Shown here one piece after another: positions 48,301 through 59,728 of a stretch of DNA of 64,000 nucleotides. The position numbers were made by a program, and so were the translations under genes. The stretch covers positions 2,664,001-2,728,000 of the forward strand of contig JAPEIS010000005.1 of NCBI GenBank assembly GCA_029531795.1, written 5' to 3'. Under the pieces are notes generated by a model. It was not told where the DNA came from and searched no databases. It saw nothing but the letters and a program-made list of their open reading frames with translations. How positions within the stretch are numbered: position 1 is the first letter of the stretch; each line of letters opens with the position of its first letter. This DNA comes from Sclerotinia nivalis. Taxonomy: Eukaryota > Ascomycota > Leotiomycetes > Helotiales > Sclerotiniaceae.

Positions 48301-51300
48301 ATGATTACTAGTTCTTGTGTACTACCGTATTAAAATGATGGTATTGAGGCAAAAACGTTGGATTACCAAGCTTGGCTTGCGGGAAGAGAATCTATCTGGA
48401 TATCGATTGCAAATGTAACGAAGTAATGCATTCTAATTTCTTTGGCCTTAAAAAGGCAAATACCGAGGTATTTTGATGCCAACTCTCGAGAATTCAAGCT
48501 GGTTTGTGTAGAACTAGAACTTTTAGTAGGAAATTCGCGGGCCGCCAAGAGCTCCGATTACATAAATAGTCTCGGAAAGGCATTTTGTTTGCCGGAGAGC
48601 GACATAAGTTCCACGTGTAATTCTGTTGTTGCCGAAGTGGTAGTTTGGTATTTTGGTACACTACCAAGTAAGTGTGTGTAACGAATGGTGTGCATATTGG
48701 TTTTCTAACGGAGATTGGATGCAGATGTAGATCACGAAGTGGACGAAGCGGAAAAGGGAGAGGCAGCGAACGGAGAGCTATTCATTCGCCACCTTCGAGG
48801 CTTCATCAATTGTTCATCATGAAGAAATTAATATAATAATAAATTAAATCCATAAATAATCCATTTCGTAGTATTTCAGCACGATTTTCCAGGTACTTGG
48901 ATGTTTGTCTGAAAACACCCCTCAAAAAATCATCAAATGCAGGGTCCTACACCATACCAGGATTTCCCTTTCATCTCTCTTCGACAACTCATTCATTCAG
49001 CTCCTGCTGACGAAATAGGATTGTAGCACACGAGCGGAGTCTACTTCACGCTCCTGAGATCTTCGTGGAAAATCTATCTTCCACCACATCACACAAGTTC
49101 ATTTGCTGACACCCTGGCACTCTCATGTTGATCAACAAACATCCCACCTTTACAGGTACTGGTAACAAGTGGTGGGATCTGAATCATTTGGTCTTACGTA
49201 CTCTACCAAGTACCAGCTGTCATCTGTAAATCATTTAACATAGCATGAACCAAACGTTGAACTCGCACCATGCACAATGCACAATGCACAATGCACCCTC
49301 AACGCTCAATGCTCAAACCCAAAATGCCAAAGGGCAAGATCCGATCCACTCTTTTGATTCGCATTCACCTTCCTGTCCTGTCTGGGTTTATTCCGTGAAG
49401 TTAGAAACCAAGGTTTGCCAAAACTCAAACCTTGGTAAACCCCATCTATCAATCATCTATCTATTCGAATTTCAAACCCATCAGATACATAGATAAATTA
49501 CCGACCAATACAAAGCACGTGGCGTAGGATGAACAGATATGAAACACCAAGCAAGCTATCATGCTTGAATACCTTGAAACACTGTATATGCTCTCCAAAG
49601 TTAAACCTACCGTTCAACAATATATTCACCAAATCCACATGTTCATGCATCCAGGGCACGAAGATGTCTCACCTGTAATGATATTACTCCTCTAAAGACT
49701 AAAGCCCTACTTTACATTTATAGGTATGAGTACTCCGTATTGATTCTCCATGTGCATACATACATACCCAGTACGTACCTTGCAAGTTGCAACATCGCAT
49801 ATAAGACGACAATGTACTTACTACGTTACAATAGGTAGGAATAAGGTTAATCTCCGCGTCAACATCGGTCTCTTGAAGCTCTTTCATTTGCCATCATTTG
49901 CCATCATTTGCCATCATTTGCCATTACATCAAATCACAATACATGGACATCACATCATGACAAGTAGATCTCATCCACCAAGCACGCCACCAAATTCAGA
50001 ATCTCGATCCTCGATCCTAGGTCTTCAAACATCCCAACTTCCAAAAATCTAAACACCGAGATTTCAAAAATCAACATCGAAGATTCGATAATACAGCCTT
50101 CAATCCTGGATCTGCTACTCCAAAAATCATCATCATCAAGCAACGTGAGAAACGTCCGTAACGTCATATGCATTGCGAATGACCGAGTACGCTCTGGGCA
50201 TGCTGTAACGTGAGGTCATTATATCACTTGTTTTGTAGATCTATCTATCTGCCTATCTATCTATCTATCTATCGATCGATCGATCGATCTACTCCCTCTT
50301 CTCCATCTACCCTCCACCTCCCTCATAATCCCACCAGCGACCACCTGTTCAAGCCGCCCTTCATACCCATTGCAACTCCATAAAAATAACCAATGATAAA
50401 TCCATCCGCCTCCTAACTATCAAGCCACAAAAATATATAAAATCACACACCCACACACACAAACACCCCTCCCTAATGCGCCACACCCCACATGTTTCAC
50501 CACTCCATCCATCCATCCATCCATCCATCCATCTCACCATTTCATCCACTCACTCCAGAACAGACGACGACAAAAAGATCTGAAACTAAGGGTCCTCTTC
50601 AAGACCAATTAGCTCCTATCTCCTAATTTCCACTAGTAATACGTACAAGGTACACTTGTAGCTCTAACACTGTAAGTCTGGAACCTATACACCCATGCAT
50701 CCATTAAAGTCGCCAGAACATCGGGGCTGTGCAGAGACATAAAATCATAATATTCCCCCTCCACCATGTACGAATTGTTGATCCTTTGAATTCTCGACCA
50801 TGATAGAAATGAGATACTGTAGATCATGTGCTCGAGATGGGAGTAAATTCAATGATCTCGTGTTTCATTAAAATTAATCCATCAAGATAGAAGATGGAAA
50901 CGAGAATTAAATATAATGTAAATCAACTTCCATTCTGATACTAGTAACCCTATCAAAGAAAGTAGGGATTTCAAATGGTTCAAACGCCTCTAGCTAATTC
51001 CATCCATTCCAATCCCATTTTCTCTTCCATCTTGCAATACCAAAGCAATCCATCCAACCATCCATTAGAAAATTTTCCATCCCAAACTACATAACCCAAC
51101 TCCAAACTCGTTATCAAAGGAGATTCGTCTTCATAGCCTCATGATATCCAAAATGATATTCAATGATTAGCCACTCTAAACCCACAATGCGTTCCCCATA
51201 CATACAGAAAAAGTTTGAATCCAACCAATCTATTGAAGCGACCTATAACTCCCAATTTTCGCTACTAATGAACAACGCCTGTGAGTTCCCTCTGAGAGAA

Positions 51301-51763
51301 TATCTTTAAGAAAGGCAAGAAAAGCAAGTAATCAAAAAAAGAAAACGCGACACTTTTTAGTTCCGAGAATATAAAAGGAAAAGAGAGCATTAGGGTTTGT
51401 ATTGTACGGAGAGAAGTAATGATGTATGCAAGATTCAGCCAATGACTGATCAGCTGTCCTTCTGATAAGACCTCAAAGAACAGCAAAAATGAATTTGCGT
51501 TTATGAAGTTATGTCGTCTTCGACTGACAATCATCGTTTGACTCTCGCATACCGATTCAATCTATGTCGGGGTATAGTATTTTATACTCATCTGCATAAT
51601 TCAAAACTCCACCCAATGCAACCCTTGGGTTTGAAAACGCCTGTGAGGTATTGAAAAAAGGGACTTCTGAGAAATTCGTCACTCGTGAGATGGTAGTTTA
51701 CCAAGATCAAAATGGTGTAGCGTAGTTCGGGAAATGATCGGGGATCTGAGTAGAGAACAGATC
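45391..51763. other. 6.4-kb gene-poor region with simple repeats
   Basis: No gene could be supported. Short frames with some protein-like character but no family: 45675-45929 (-, 84 codons), 47746-47994 (-, 82 codons, Cys-rich), 48099-48311 (+) and 48442-48681 (+). Simple repeats: 14-bp TGACAAGCAGGAAT x4 at 47261-47319; (AATGC)n at 47791-47820; (ATGCACA)n at 49270-49296; CATTTGCCAT x4 at 49885-49924; (CTAT)n/(CGAT)n at 50238-50290; (CATC)n at 50505-50533. 50600-51763 is the 3' flank of the zinc-finger gene. Confidence 0.45.
47261..47319. repeat. 14-bp tandem repeat, four copies
   Basis: Four copies of GAATTGACAAGCAG in head-to-tail array, essentially identical to each other. The unit is too short, and has no spacers, to be anything but a microsatellite/minisatellite. 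Confidence 0.85.
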
Positions 51764-54085
51764 TCACATCATGCCTTCTTCACCAATTCCGGGCAAACCT
51801 CCCATTGGGACTCCGAGACCACCTAATCCAGCAGCGGCTAAGTGGTTGTTCAATTTAAGATCGGGATCGCAGGGGGTAGAATGTTGTTTATGCTAAGCTT
51901 CGTTAGATAAAATTCATAAAATTCTGAACAATTGATGATACTCACATATTTGAGACCATTCAAATTTTTATACCTCTTGCCACAGTAATCACACTTATAT
52001 GGCTTCTCTCTTTCCATACCTTCGTTGCCTGAATATGGAATTGAAGTTTCTGGGTTGACAATGGAGAATGTACCATCACCGTTTTCGTGTAACTGCTGAG
52101 TTTGATGTCCGTGCGTTTTGTGATACCTGGACAAAATTAGTATAGAATATAATCAAAGCGGATGAAAATACTCACTTGAGACCATTTTGATTCTTGTAGG
52201 CCTTTTCGCATCCAATAACGGGACATCTGAATGGTTTGTGCTCTTCTCCCATCATTAATCCTGTAGGATCTCCCATTCCATTCATGCTTGCCATCAATTG
52301 TTGTTGCTGGTATGCTCTCATTAAATCAGCGTTATTTGCAAATTGTGCTTGTCCTAAACCAAATTGAGCAAATTGTTGTTGAAGAGCTCTCTGATTATTA
52401 AAACCACCACCGTTAGGACTATAGAGACGCTTGGCTGGCTCGTCGATACAAAGTTCCAAGCCCAAATCATTTCCACCGAAATTGAACGGGAAGTTCATAT
52501 TATTCATGTTCATATTTCTATTTCCCATGTTCATATTCATAGGCATATTTGTGTAATCTCCATCCATTTCCGTGGGCGTACCGGGAGCCGAGGTATCTGG
52601 TGAAAATTTCTGTGATTGCTGCATGGGTTGTGCTGTCAAAGTAGGGGTATTAACAGAAGAAACAGTCGGGTTGTTTTGAAATCCAAAAGAGGAAGCTGCG
52701 GGAGTGGCTGGTTGAGATGTTCGGAGTCCAGAGTGTTGCATGGTGGAGTTGAGATTAATGGTGGGTCTTGGTTGCTGACCGAACATAGACTGTTGTGCTG
52801 CCTGCACAGGCTGATGATTATGTGAAGCTTGAACCGGTGTATCCGGAGTCGAATCCATAGGTCCGATGGCATCGTCCATTTCCATATCTTCAACTCCATC
52901 CATGTCATCGGTAGCACCTTGATTAGATTTTTGTATAGGAGTAGCTGGTTGTGAGCGTTGCTGTTGGCGCATCAATTGAATGCCTCCAACGCTTGCACCG
53001 GCTTGTGGCATCTGTAAACCCGAAAGCCGAGGCTGTTGTGATGGTTGGTTTTGTTGCTGCTGAGCATGATGTTGTACGGCGGATGTATTTTGTGCTGCAA
53101 TACCTGCTCTACCGTTGGGTATTGCGTTTTCCCGAGCTCGTACAATGGATGAATTATTTCGAAGTGATGCTGGGGTCTGCTGCGCATGAGACTCCTCATA
53201 ATGTTGTAGAAGGTCGTGTAGTGTTGCTAATGTGTTGCCACAACAGCTGAAATCTTTCATGAAATTGGCTTCGAGCTTAGGAAGATATGAGGAAGAATGA
53301 TATGATGGTGATTGATATGGGAATGGTGACGTGCCGGCCATGATAATACTATTCAAAAATGTCATGTCAGCGCCAGAAGAATGGAAATTGTGTGTGTGCC
53401 CCGCACTTGCTAGAGCGCTGGAACATTTTTGTTTGTCGTCAAATGGGATGAATGAGGCATATGATTTTTAAGTAATTAAGTTGAGATATTTAGTAAGGAT
53501 TAGATTAACGTACTCATCACGAATCCAACTTCCAACGGAAACGCCTCCCCAACTCATACCTCCAACGAGGCTACCTGCCAAACTTTCGCGACGAGGACGA
53601 TCATTATTTCTGTTTGGATTGTTCATGGATATGGGTTTTGCTGCTGCAAATGATTCTTGTCTTGAACGACCCATATGATCGTCAAATCCTGTACCGGTCG
53701 TCATGATTCTTGCAGAAGTTCGTGAATCGGGGTGGAGGTAATCTGAATTATTTTTATTGCCTTGAGATGACGGCGATGACGAAGCGTTTCTGGTTGGTGT
53801 GGCGATATTTATAGGTGAAGAAGTTGTCGTCATATTAGACTTGACGTTATTAATAAAATCGAGATCTGGAGTATTTGGTACTGAAGAAGAGGAAGAAAGA
53901 GAAGAAGAAGAGTAAGTGATTGAATGCGGAGACGAATGTGAAGATGGTTGTTGTAATTTAGAAGAGTTGGAGTTTAATAAGTTGGAGTTCAAATCAGCAG
54001 CACCAGCACCAGTTGCATCGATAAATGTTATCGAGTCCGGGTATGAAGCGGCGTGGGATTGTTTAAACCAATTAGAGAGAGGCAT
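51764..54085 (-). CDS. sfp1: Sfp1-type C2H2 zinc-finger transcription factor
   Basis: Related to Sfp1, the yeast regulator of ribosomal-protein genes and cell size under TOR control. Four exons: 53514-54085, 52176-53348, 51946-52126 and 51764-51892; 684 residues. Conserved fungal blocks are WGGVSVGSWIRDD at the first exon junction, then IIMAGTSPFPYQSPSYHSSS and a Cys pair/His pair in FSCCGNTLATLHDLLQHYEE. The middle is Gln/Asn/Met-rich and disordered. Two C-terminal fingers follow: Cys566-Cys571...His584-His587 in FRCPVIGCEKAYKNQNGLKY, and Cys627-Cys630...His643-His646 in YKCDYCGKRYKNLNGLKY, separated by ~40 residues as in Sfp1's split fingers. Introns 2 and 3 cut the two fingers at nearly the same place. 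The C-terminal tail is GlyMet-rich. Target genes are not inferable. Confidence 0.9.
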
Positions 54086-57000
54086 TAAGTGGGGTTTATC
54101 TCGGTACTAGGATTTATGTACCTAGTTAGAATTATCGATTATCTAATTAGTTCAAATAAGAATTAGCTCCGAATTGAAAATTATTAATGGAAAGGTAAAC
54201 TACTCTGTACTAGGCACTACTCCGTACGTACTAGGTAGGTAGTAGGTAGATGAGAAAGCCACTAGCCGACCTAATAGCATTATAGCACGAATGCTTGGTG
54301 CGGACTGTGCAGAGGTGCAGAAGTGCATGTGCCAGCCGGCTAGGAGTAGGAGTGGAGTGGAATTGGTGACTGGGAACATTCATGGTGTACCGTGTACGGA
54401 GTATGGGTGCGGGTCGGACGAGTGGGCGAAGGTGGGTTAATAACTAGATAAGTGGAGTGAAAGTTGGGAGAGATGGATGGAACATTGGATATGGGCTGTC
54501 GGAGGAGGAGTGGGGTCAAAATGTACTTTGTACTTGGCTTCCTTTAGGTCCCTAACCCAAAGACACCAACAAGTAACAAGTACGTACAAAGAAGGAAACC
54601 AAAGCACAATTCGGTAATTGTTAAGGAAAGAACCTACCTAATTGGGATTTAGTTGAATTTTATTTCTCACGGAGCCGCTACTTTGAAAGACCCGTCGAAT
54701 ATTGCAATTGCCGGTAGTTAGGTGAACTTTTAAAACAAAAGATAGAATCGATGTGTGATGATTTGATTCTACTTGTATAAGAAGCTCTTACTCGTGTAAG
54801 TTGGATTTGGCTGTAGTCGTAACGGTAGGTGTAAGAGGTTTCGTCTGCTGGAAAGCGGATCGATTGTTGTTAAGTTCAGGTGTATGTAGATAAGATATAT
54901 GGTTCTGATAGTTTCGTTTCCGTCAGAACCAATATTTACAATATGATACGGATATGGAGTAGCAATGACTTAGTGATGCCGGGGTTTGACACACACCAAA
55001 TGAAGGAGGGTAGTATCGTGGCGCGAATGGCGAACAGTGTATGGAAGAAAGATGGTAGTTGACCGGATATGCTGCGGGTAGGCAATCAAGAGGAATTTAC
55101 TTGCTGGTGCATATGAAAGTACTGTTAATAAATAAATGTAAAGTAGCTTTTCCCATGGGGGCCCATGAAGTGTATTTAACAACTACCTACTCAACCAAAG
55201 GTGGTCATCATCTTAAATCAGGGTAACGAACATTTCAAAAGGGTTGAAGCTTGTTTTCTAAAATTATGAAATCTCAAAGTGTCAAACTTTGAAGTGATGG
55301 ATGTTTCGTTCGGATTATCATAGACCGGGTTATGCATTAGTGGCCAGTAAATAAGTGCTCAAGCACTTTGTCGGACGTTTACGAGGCTCAAGGCTCTAAT
55401 GCATTTGGTCCCAACGCTTCGGATGAGACAATAGGGATCCGCATTTAATGTTTCTAGAAGCTTGGAAGATTCTATTATTGATGATGTGTATTTCTAACAA
55501 ATATTAGAATATATCTTTTCTTATATATATTATTCTCCGAATTTGTGCACATATATTACCGGAATCCTTCAATGTGATAAATCATCCGATGAATATACGG
55601 TGAGATGAAACTCAAACGCTCTCCTTTTCCTCGTTCGCCAAACCCAAGCGGTGTGTCCTGCCAATATCTGCCGATGTTGTGCGACGGCATTTTTCCCTCA
55701 CCAACGGAAATTAATACACTAGAGAAGTGGCAGCAGTGTTGAATCAAAACGAATTCTTAACCGTTAAAGGGTTCAAAAAGGCTCTTCTCCTCAGCAACGC
55801 ACCCTATCAGGATGTTGACAGATCTATTTGCCATTGTGCCTCGTTTAGATTATCCTTGAGTCGTGTCGCCTTGGTCCACGATGAAGACAGATCTCGGAGC
55901 ATCATTATTGAGGTTTGTTAATTGTTACTGACTATGACAGTCCCCCCAAGAGATCCAAATGTTTCAATTTGAACAAATTACGAGTCCTCGAATCGTACAG
56001 CTTCCTTTTGATCATACAATATCCTTATTCCATAATTATGTCCGATGCCATCATGATTGTCACTCGCCTAGAAATTGGTATGCAACTTCGGTTGTAACTT
56101 GCAGGCAATACTTTAAGCATCATAACTCCGATGAATATACGAAATAAAACATCAAGTCAAGACATAAAGCCTTGCCATTTTGAACGTTGATGTGGACTTA
56201 TCCGACGTGCGAAGTTGTGGATTTAATGTTACAGCCATGATCCTAACTGTTTGTACACGAATCATGTCTACACTGTAGCGAAAACGCCTAGAGCTCGGCA
56301 GCTCAAGATTTGAACAAGTTGAGTGGTAAATCACCAAGAAGATGTCCTTGCTTTCGTCAACATGCCTCTGGATCAACATATGGGAACTGAGGCAGTGATG
56401 TCAAAGAACAAAGCCAATTTCTATGCTTTACTTCGTACTTCGTGCGGCCAGAAAGTATAAAACTCCAAAGGCTAGGGAATAATTGTTCTTATTGATCAAA
56501 CTGCCACATTCTCAAGGTTTACCTTTCTTTCTTAACACCGTTTTTATACTTTGTGACAGCACGAGTACGTCTTTCAGCATCTGATCAACAGGGCGGGATG
56601 TTGACAGCTATCAAGGTCTATCATTACGTGTGGTACAACGGGATGGAGGTATCCCTATCTTATCTATCTCTTTGTATGAATCCGTCCGACAACTCGAGTC
56701 AAGTTCAACCGCTGTCTTACAGATTGACCATGTGACGATGCTGACTCGCAATCACATGTGTGTAACATGCTAATATTATCTATCACGTGATAGTGCAAAA
56801 ATGGAGGGGTAACGAGGTACCGTATCCCGGTAATCCTGCACGATTCACGGGTCTTGGCATTGGGGACAATCCCCGAGCGGACGATTATTGAGGCGCTGTT
56901 TGATGAAAAGTTCTGTGGCTCATCTGTGGCTCGTCAGGCACACACTCCAGCCACAATCATCTCGCCAAATCAATGAAGCTACATAGGCCGTCTAATATTC

Positions 57001-57608
57001 AAAAGTCGAATGATGGGAATTTTCTCGGAGATCGTAGTTCGGCATCTACTAGGGAATCATACCACTTTTTTTTGGCTGCAAAGAGCTTACAGTACACGCA
57101 TCATGACAACATTTCCGAAAAATCCCAAAACAATCCGGGCTTTGAAATAGGGTAGGAAAGTAAATAAATATATTATATATTTCACATCCTTCCACCAGGA
57201 AATTGAATCTCTTGTGAATTTAAATACTATTTCTACTAGGGATCTAATCTAATAAGATTTAATCGACATAACCAAACCATTTCTCGGGATTTGATCATAG
57301 CTCCCCACCTTGGAAGAAAGAACTTCTGGACGACATCATCGACTAACTGACAGCTTATTAACCCATCCAATTCCACGAAACCGTACGAGTCAATAAAAAA
57401 ATTCAATCAAACACCAAACAACTACAACAAATACAAAAACAAACCAGTTCAACCTTGAAAGACAATCATATCTATAGCTCAAAAGTCTTTGCAAAGAATC
57501 AAATCTCAACAATCGTCCCGCAGTTCAATTTTCAACCTACACAAGTAAATTTATCAATTGCCACAAAAGACTCATCTCATAACCTCCAAACCTACATATA
57601 AAAAAACC
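54086..57608. other. Long intergenic region
   Basis: 3.5 kb between divergent genes. 54086-54750 is the presumed promoter of the sfp1-like gene, with ACTCCGTAC, GTAGGTAG and TACCTA-type short motifs. 55400-57100 has only short, unconvincing open frames. A palindrome TATCACGTGATA lies at about 56783. 57330-57608 is the A/C-rich 5' UTR of the rcf2 gene. Confidence 0.45.
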
Positions 57609-58477
57609 ATGAAGATTCTTACCAAGGAAGAAGAAGCCGAGCATTACAATGCTACTTTAAAAGGTGGTATTGCCGGAGGTCTTATTGGTCTCGCACTGGT
57701 ATGTATTCACCCGCAATCTCAAGTCCCCAAATCGACAAACAAAGCTGATCAACCTCTCAGGGCGGATCAGCACTCTACGTAGCCAACCGTCGATTCCATA
57801 CCATTCGCAGTCTCACCATTCCCATGAAAACTTTCCTCGTCACATCGTCCGGCACCTTCGCCTCCATCATAAGCGCAGATCGCGCATCTCGGGCGTACGA
57901 ATGGAACCGCGATCCCTCGCGAAAGTACAAAGACAAATCAACTCTCCTACTCGAACAAGAAAGGGCCAATGAAACAACTGCCCAACGTCTCAAGGCATGG
58001 GGAAAGGAAAACAGATATTCGATTGTGACTGCATCGTGGGTGGCTAGTATGGGAATAGCGTTTGGGATTGTATCAAGAAACAAATATTTGACGGGAGCTC
58101 AGAAATTGGTACAAGCAAGAGTTTATGCGCAGGGTTTAACGCTGGCGGTATTGGTTGCATCAGCGGCATTTGAGATGGGAGATGCGAAGAAGGGGACAGG
58201 AAGGTGGGAAACGGTTATGGTGCTGGATCCAAATGATCCGGAACATAAACATTTGATCCAGAAGAAGATTCATCACGAAGCTTATGAGGGAGAAGATTTA
58301 TGGCGTGGTATGTTTCTACTCACTTCACAGTCATTTGGGTTTATGGAAATATACTAATGAATTTCTATAGATATGGTAGAAGCGGAGGAGCGCCGTATAA
58401 ATGATCGCAAGAGGATAGCGGGAGAGATGCAACACTCCAAGGGCAAAGGAAACAAAGAAGAAAAGAACCAAAGTTAA
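57609..58477 (+). CDS. rcf2: Respiratory supercomplex factor 2 (HIG1 domain)
   Basis: Rcf2 is a mitochondrial inner-membrane protein with a HIG1 domain that associates with cytochrome c oxidase and respiratory supercomplexes. Three exons: 57609-57698 (30 codons), 57761-58307 and 58371-58477; 247 residues. The start MKILTKEEEAEHYNATLKGG is characteristic of the family. Hydrophobic segments lie at about 18-36 (GGIAGGLIGLALGGSALYVA), 50-65 (TFLVTSSGTFASIISA) and within residues ~115-165, the HIG1 part (TASWVASMGIAFGIV with a following LVQARVYAQGLTLAVLVASA). The hydrophilic Lys-rich C-terminus is normal. Introns are 62 and 63 nt; intron 2 splits an Asp codon. No defect seen. Confidence 0.9.
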
Positions 58478-58759
58478 CCACAACTACACTGTGGTGGCAT
58501 AACACATGTAACCCCAGGCTTTCCGTAGTGTGTCCTGGATACAAATCCGGCATTATTGACACATCTGTACTCAATTAGTTTAACATCAAAATAGTAAATT
58601 AATGCTATATCTTACTCAGCTTCAAGTTTCCAAAACAGGGCGCAACCCTTCTTCTTCAGCCAAGTCTTTCATTTCCCGCTGACCGGAGCATCGCTTGATC
58701 ATGAAATCCCCAAATCTGGGATTGTGAGGTTGTAGTCCAAGGTCATGGTATAAAAGTCC
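58478..58759. other. Convergent 3' flanks
   Basis: 3' UTR of rcf2 running up to the MITE; no separate feature. Confidence 0.5.
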
Positions 58760-58984
58760 CAGAGTGTCCAATAGTCCGGACTGGAAGACTAGATTTCAGC
58801 TTTCAATGATCGAAATTCTTTGAACATTTGAATATAATTCAATATTTCAAATAGTTTAAATATTTGAATCATATTTAATAGTTAATATGATCCATTGTTT
58901 GAATTGATTTGAATATCTCAAATAGATTCAGGAGTCCAAAAGCTTCTCATTGTTGGACTACAGTCCAGACTATTGGATACCCTG
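58760..58984. mobile_element. Intact hAT-type MITE, 225 bp
   Basis: Terminal inverted repeats follow CAGGGTRTCCAATAGTCYGG: the left end reads CAGAGTGTCCAATAGTCCGG and the right end, reversed, CAGGGTATCCAATAGTCTGG. The element is flanked by an exact 8-bp duplication AAAAGTCC (58752-58759 and 58985-58992). An 8-bp target duplication and a CAGGG-type end are typical of hAT transposons. The AT-rich interior has no coding capacity. A truncated relative is at 12450-12561. Confidence 0.88.
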
Positions 58985-58991
58985 AAAAGTC

Positions 58992-59728
58992 CTATCCGTG
59001 AATCGTAATATCATCCGGCAAAACTGCTGTCATATGTCGAACTTGGCTAAAAGGATACCATGAGATAAAGATTTTGACTCTGCGGCTTCTTTGGACGGAG
59101 GTAAGCCTACTACTTGACGATTGCCATTGAGCACCGGTCGGTCTATCTGGCTACTCACTCGAGTAGCACACTCCATCAGAAAAGTCATATGAAAGACAAA
59201 TACTCACAGTTCTTCAATCTTGGCACCACTACAATAAAAGTCAGTGAAGTCCGAATATCGGGGAGCATTAATCAGATGTACTTATGTACTCGCAGTTCTT
59301 CGTTCTGTTTGCTGCTGAAATGCATATCAATATCAGAATTGTACACAAATACTGACTGTACTATATGAAGAGGTATTCTTACACGATGTCACACTCGTCT
59401 TTGCTGGAGAACAAATTAGATTATAACGTATAAAGCGGATTCAAGTACTTGCAATGCAGTAAACTCAACTATGATACTAATGAATTCTTAGTATGTAGTT
59501 TGTTGTCTATTGAACTTGATGGATCTACTTACTCATCGATCATTCCTTTTATGTCGGGCTTAATAGTTAAGTCCCTTGCAGTCGCAGCTGCGGTAGCCGC
59601 AGTCGATTCTTCTGGTGCTTTTGCTATTTTGCTATTTTGCCTTCATTAGCAAGTATTTTGGGAGATCAAATGGTGATACTGAGCTCTTTTCGGAACCTAA
59701 AAAAGAATCACTACATACAAGAAGACAT
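58992..59728 (-). CDS. Small six-exon gene (72 residues), unknown function
   Basis: Not recognised. Exons: 59719-59728 (10 nt), 59533-59623 (91), 59383-59403 (21), 59294-59314 (21), 59208-59228 (21) and 58992-59046 (55); total 219 nt, 72 residues, no internal stop. Support: TCACAATGTCT start, GTATGT/GTAAGT/GTAAGA/GTGAGT donors, a CTAATG branch 20 nt before exon 2, and phase agreement at all five junctions. Intron 4 would be a GC-AG intron (CT/GCGAGT), matching the CT/GTGAGT donor of exon 5 but for one base. Exon 4 has a CAGCAG tandem acceptor. The protein starts MSSSKAPEEST, has an Ala/Thr run, then DLTIKPDIKGMIDD. The three 21-nt exons encode consecutive heptads with V41, L48 and L55 at the same position, so a short coiled coil is likely. 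No membrane span or signal peptide. The stop codon abuts the MITE. Confidence 0.7.

Noticed and set aside
52364..53250. Plus-strand frames over the zinc-finger gene
   Set aside because: They are antisense shadows of the Gln/Met-rich exon of the sfp1-like gene.
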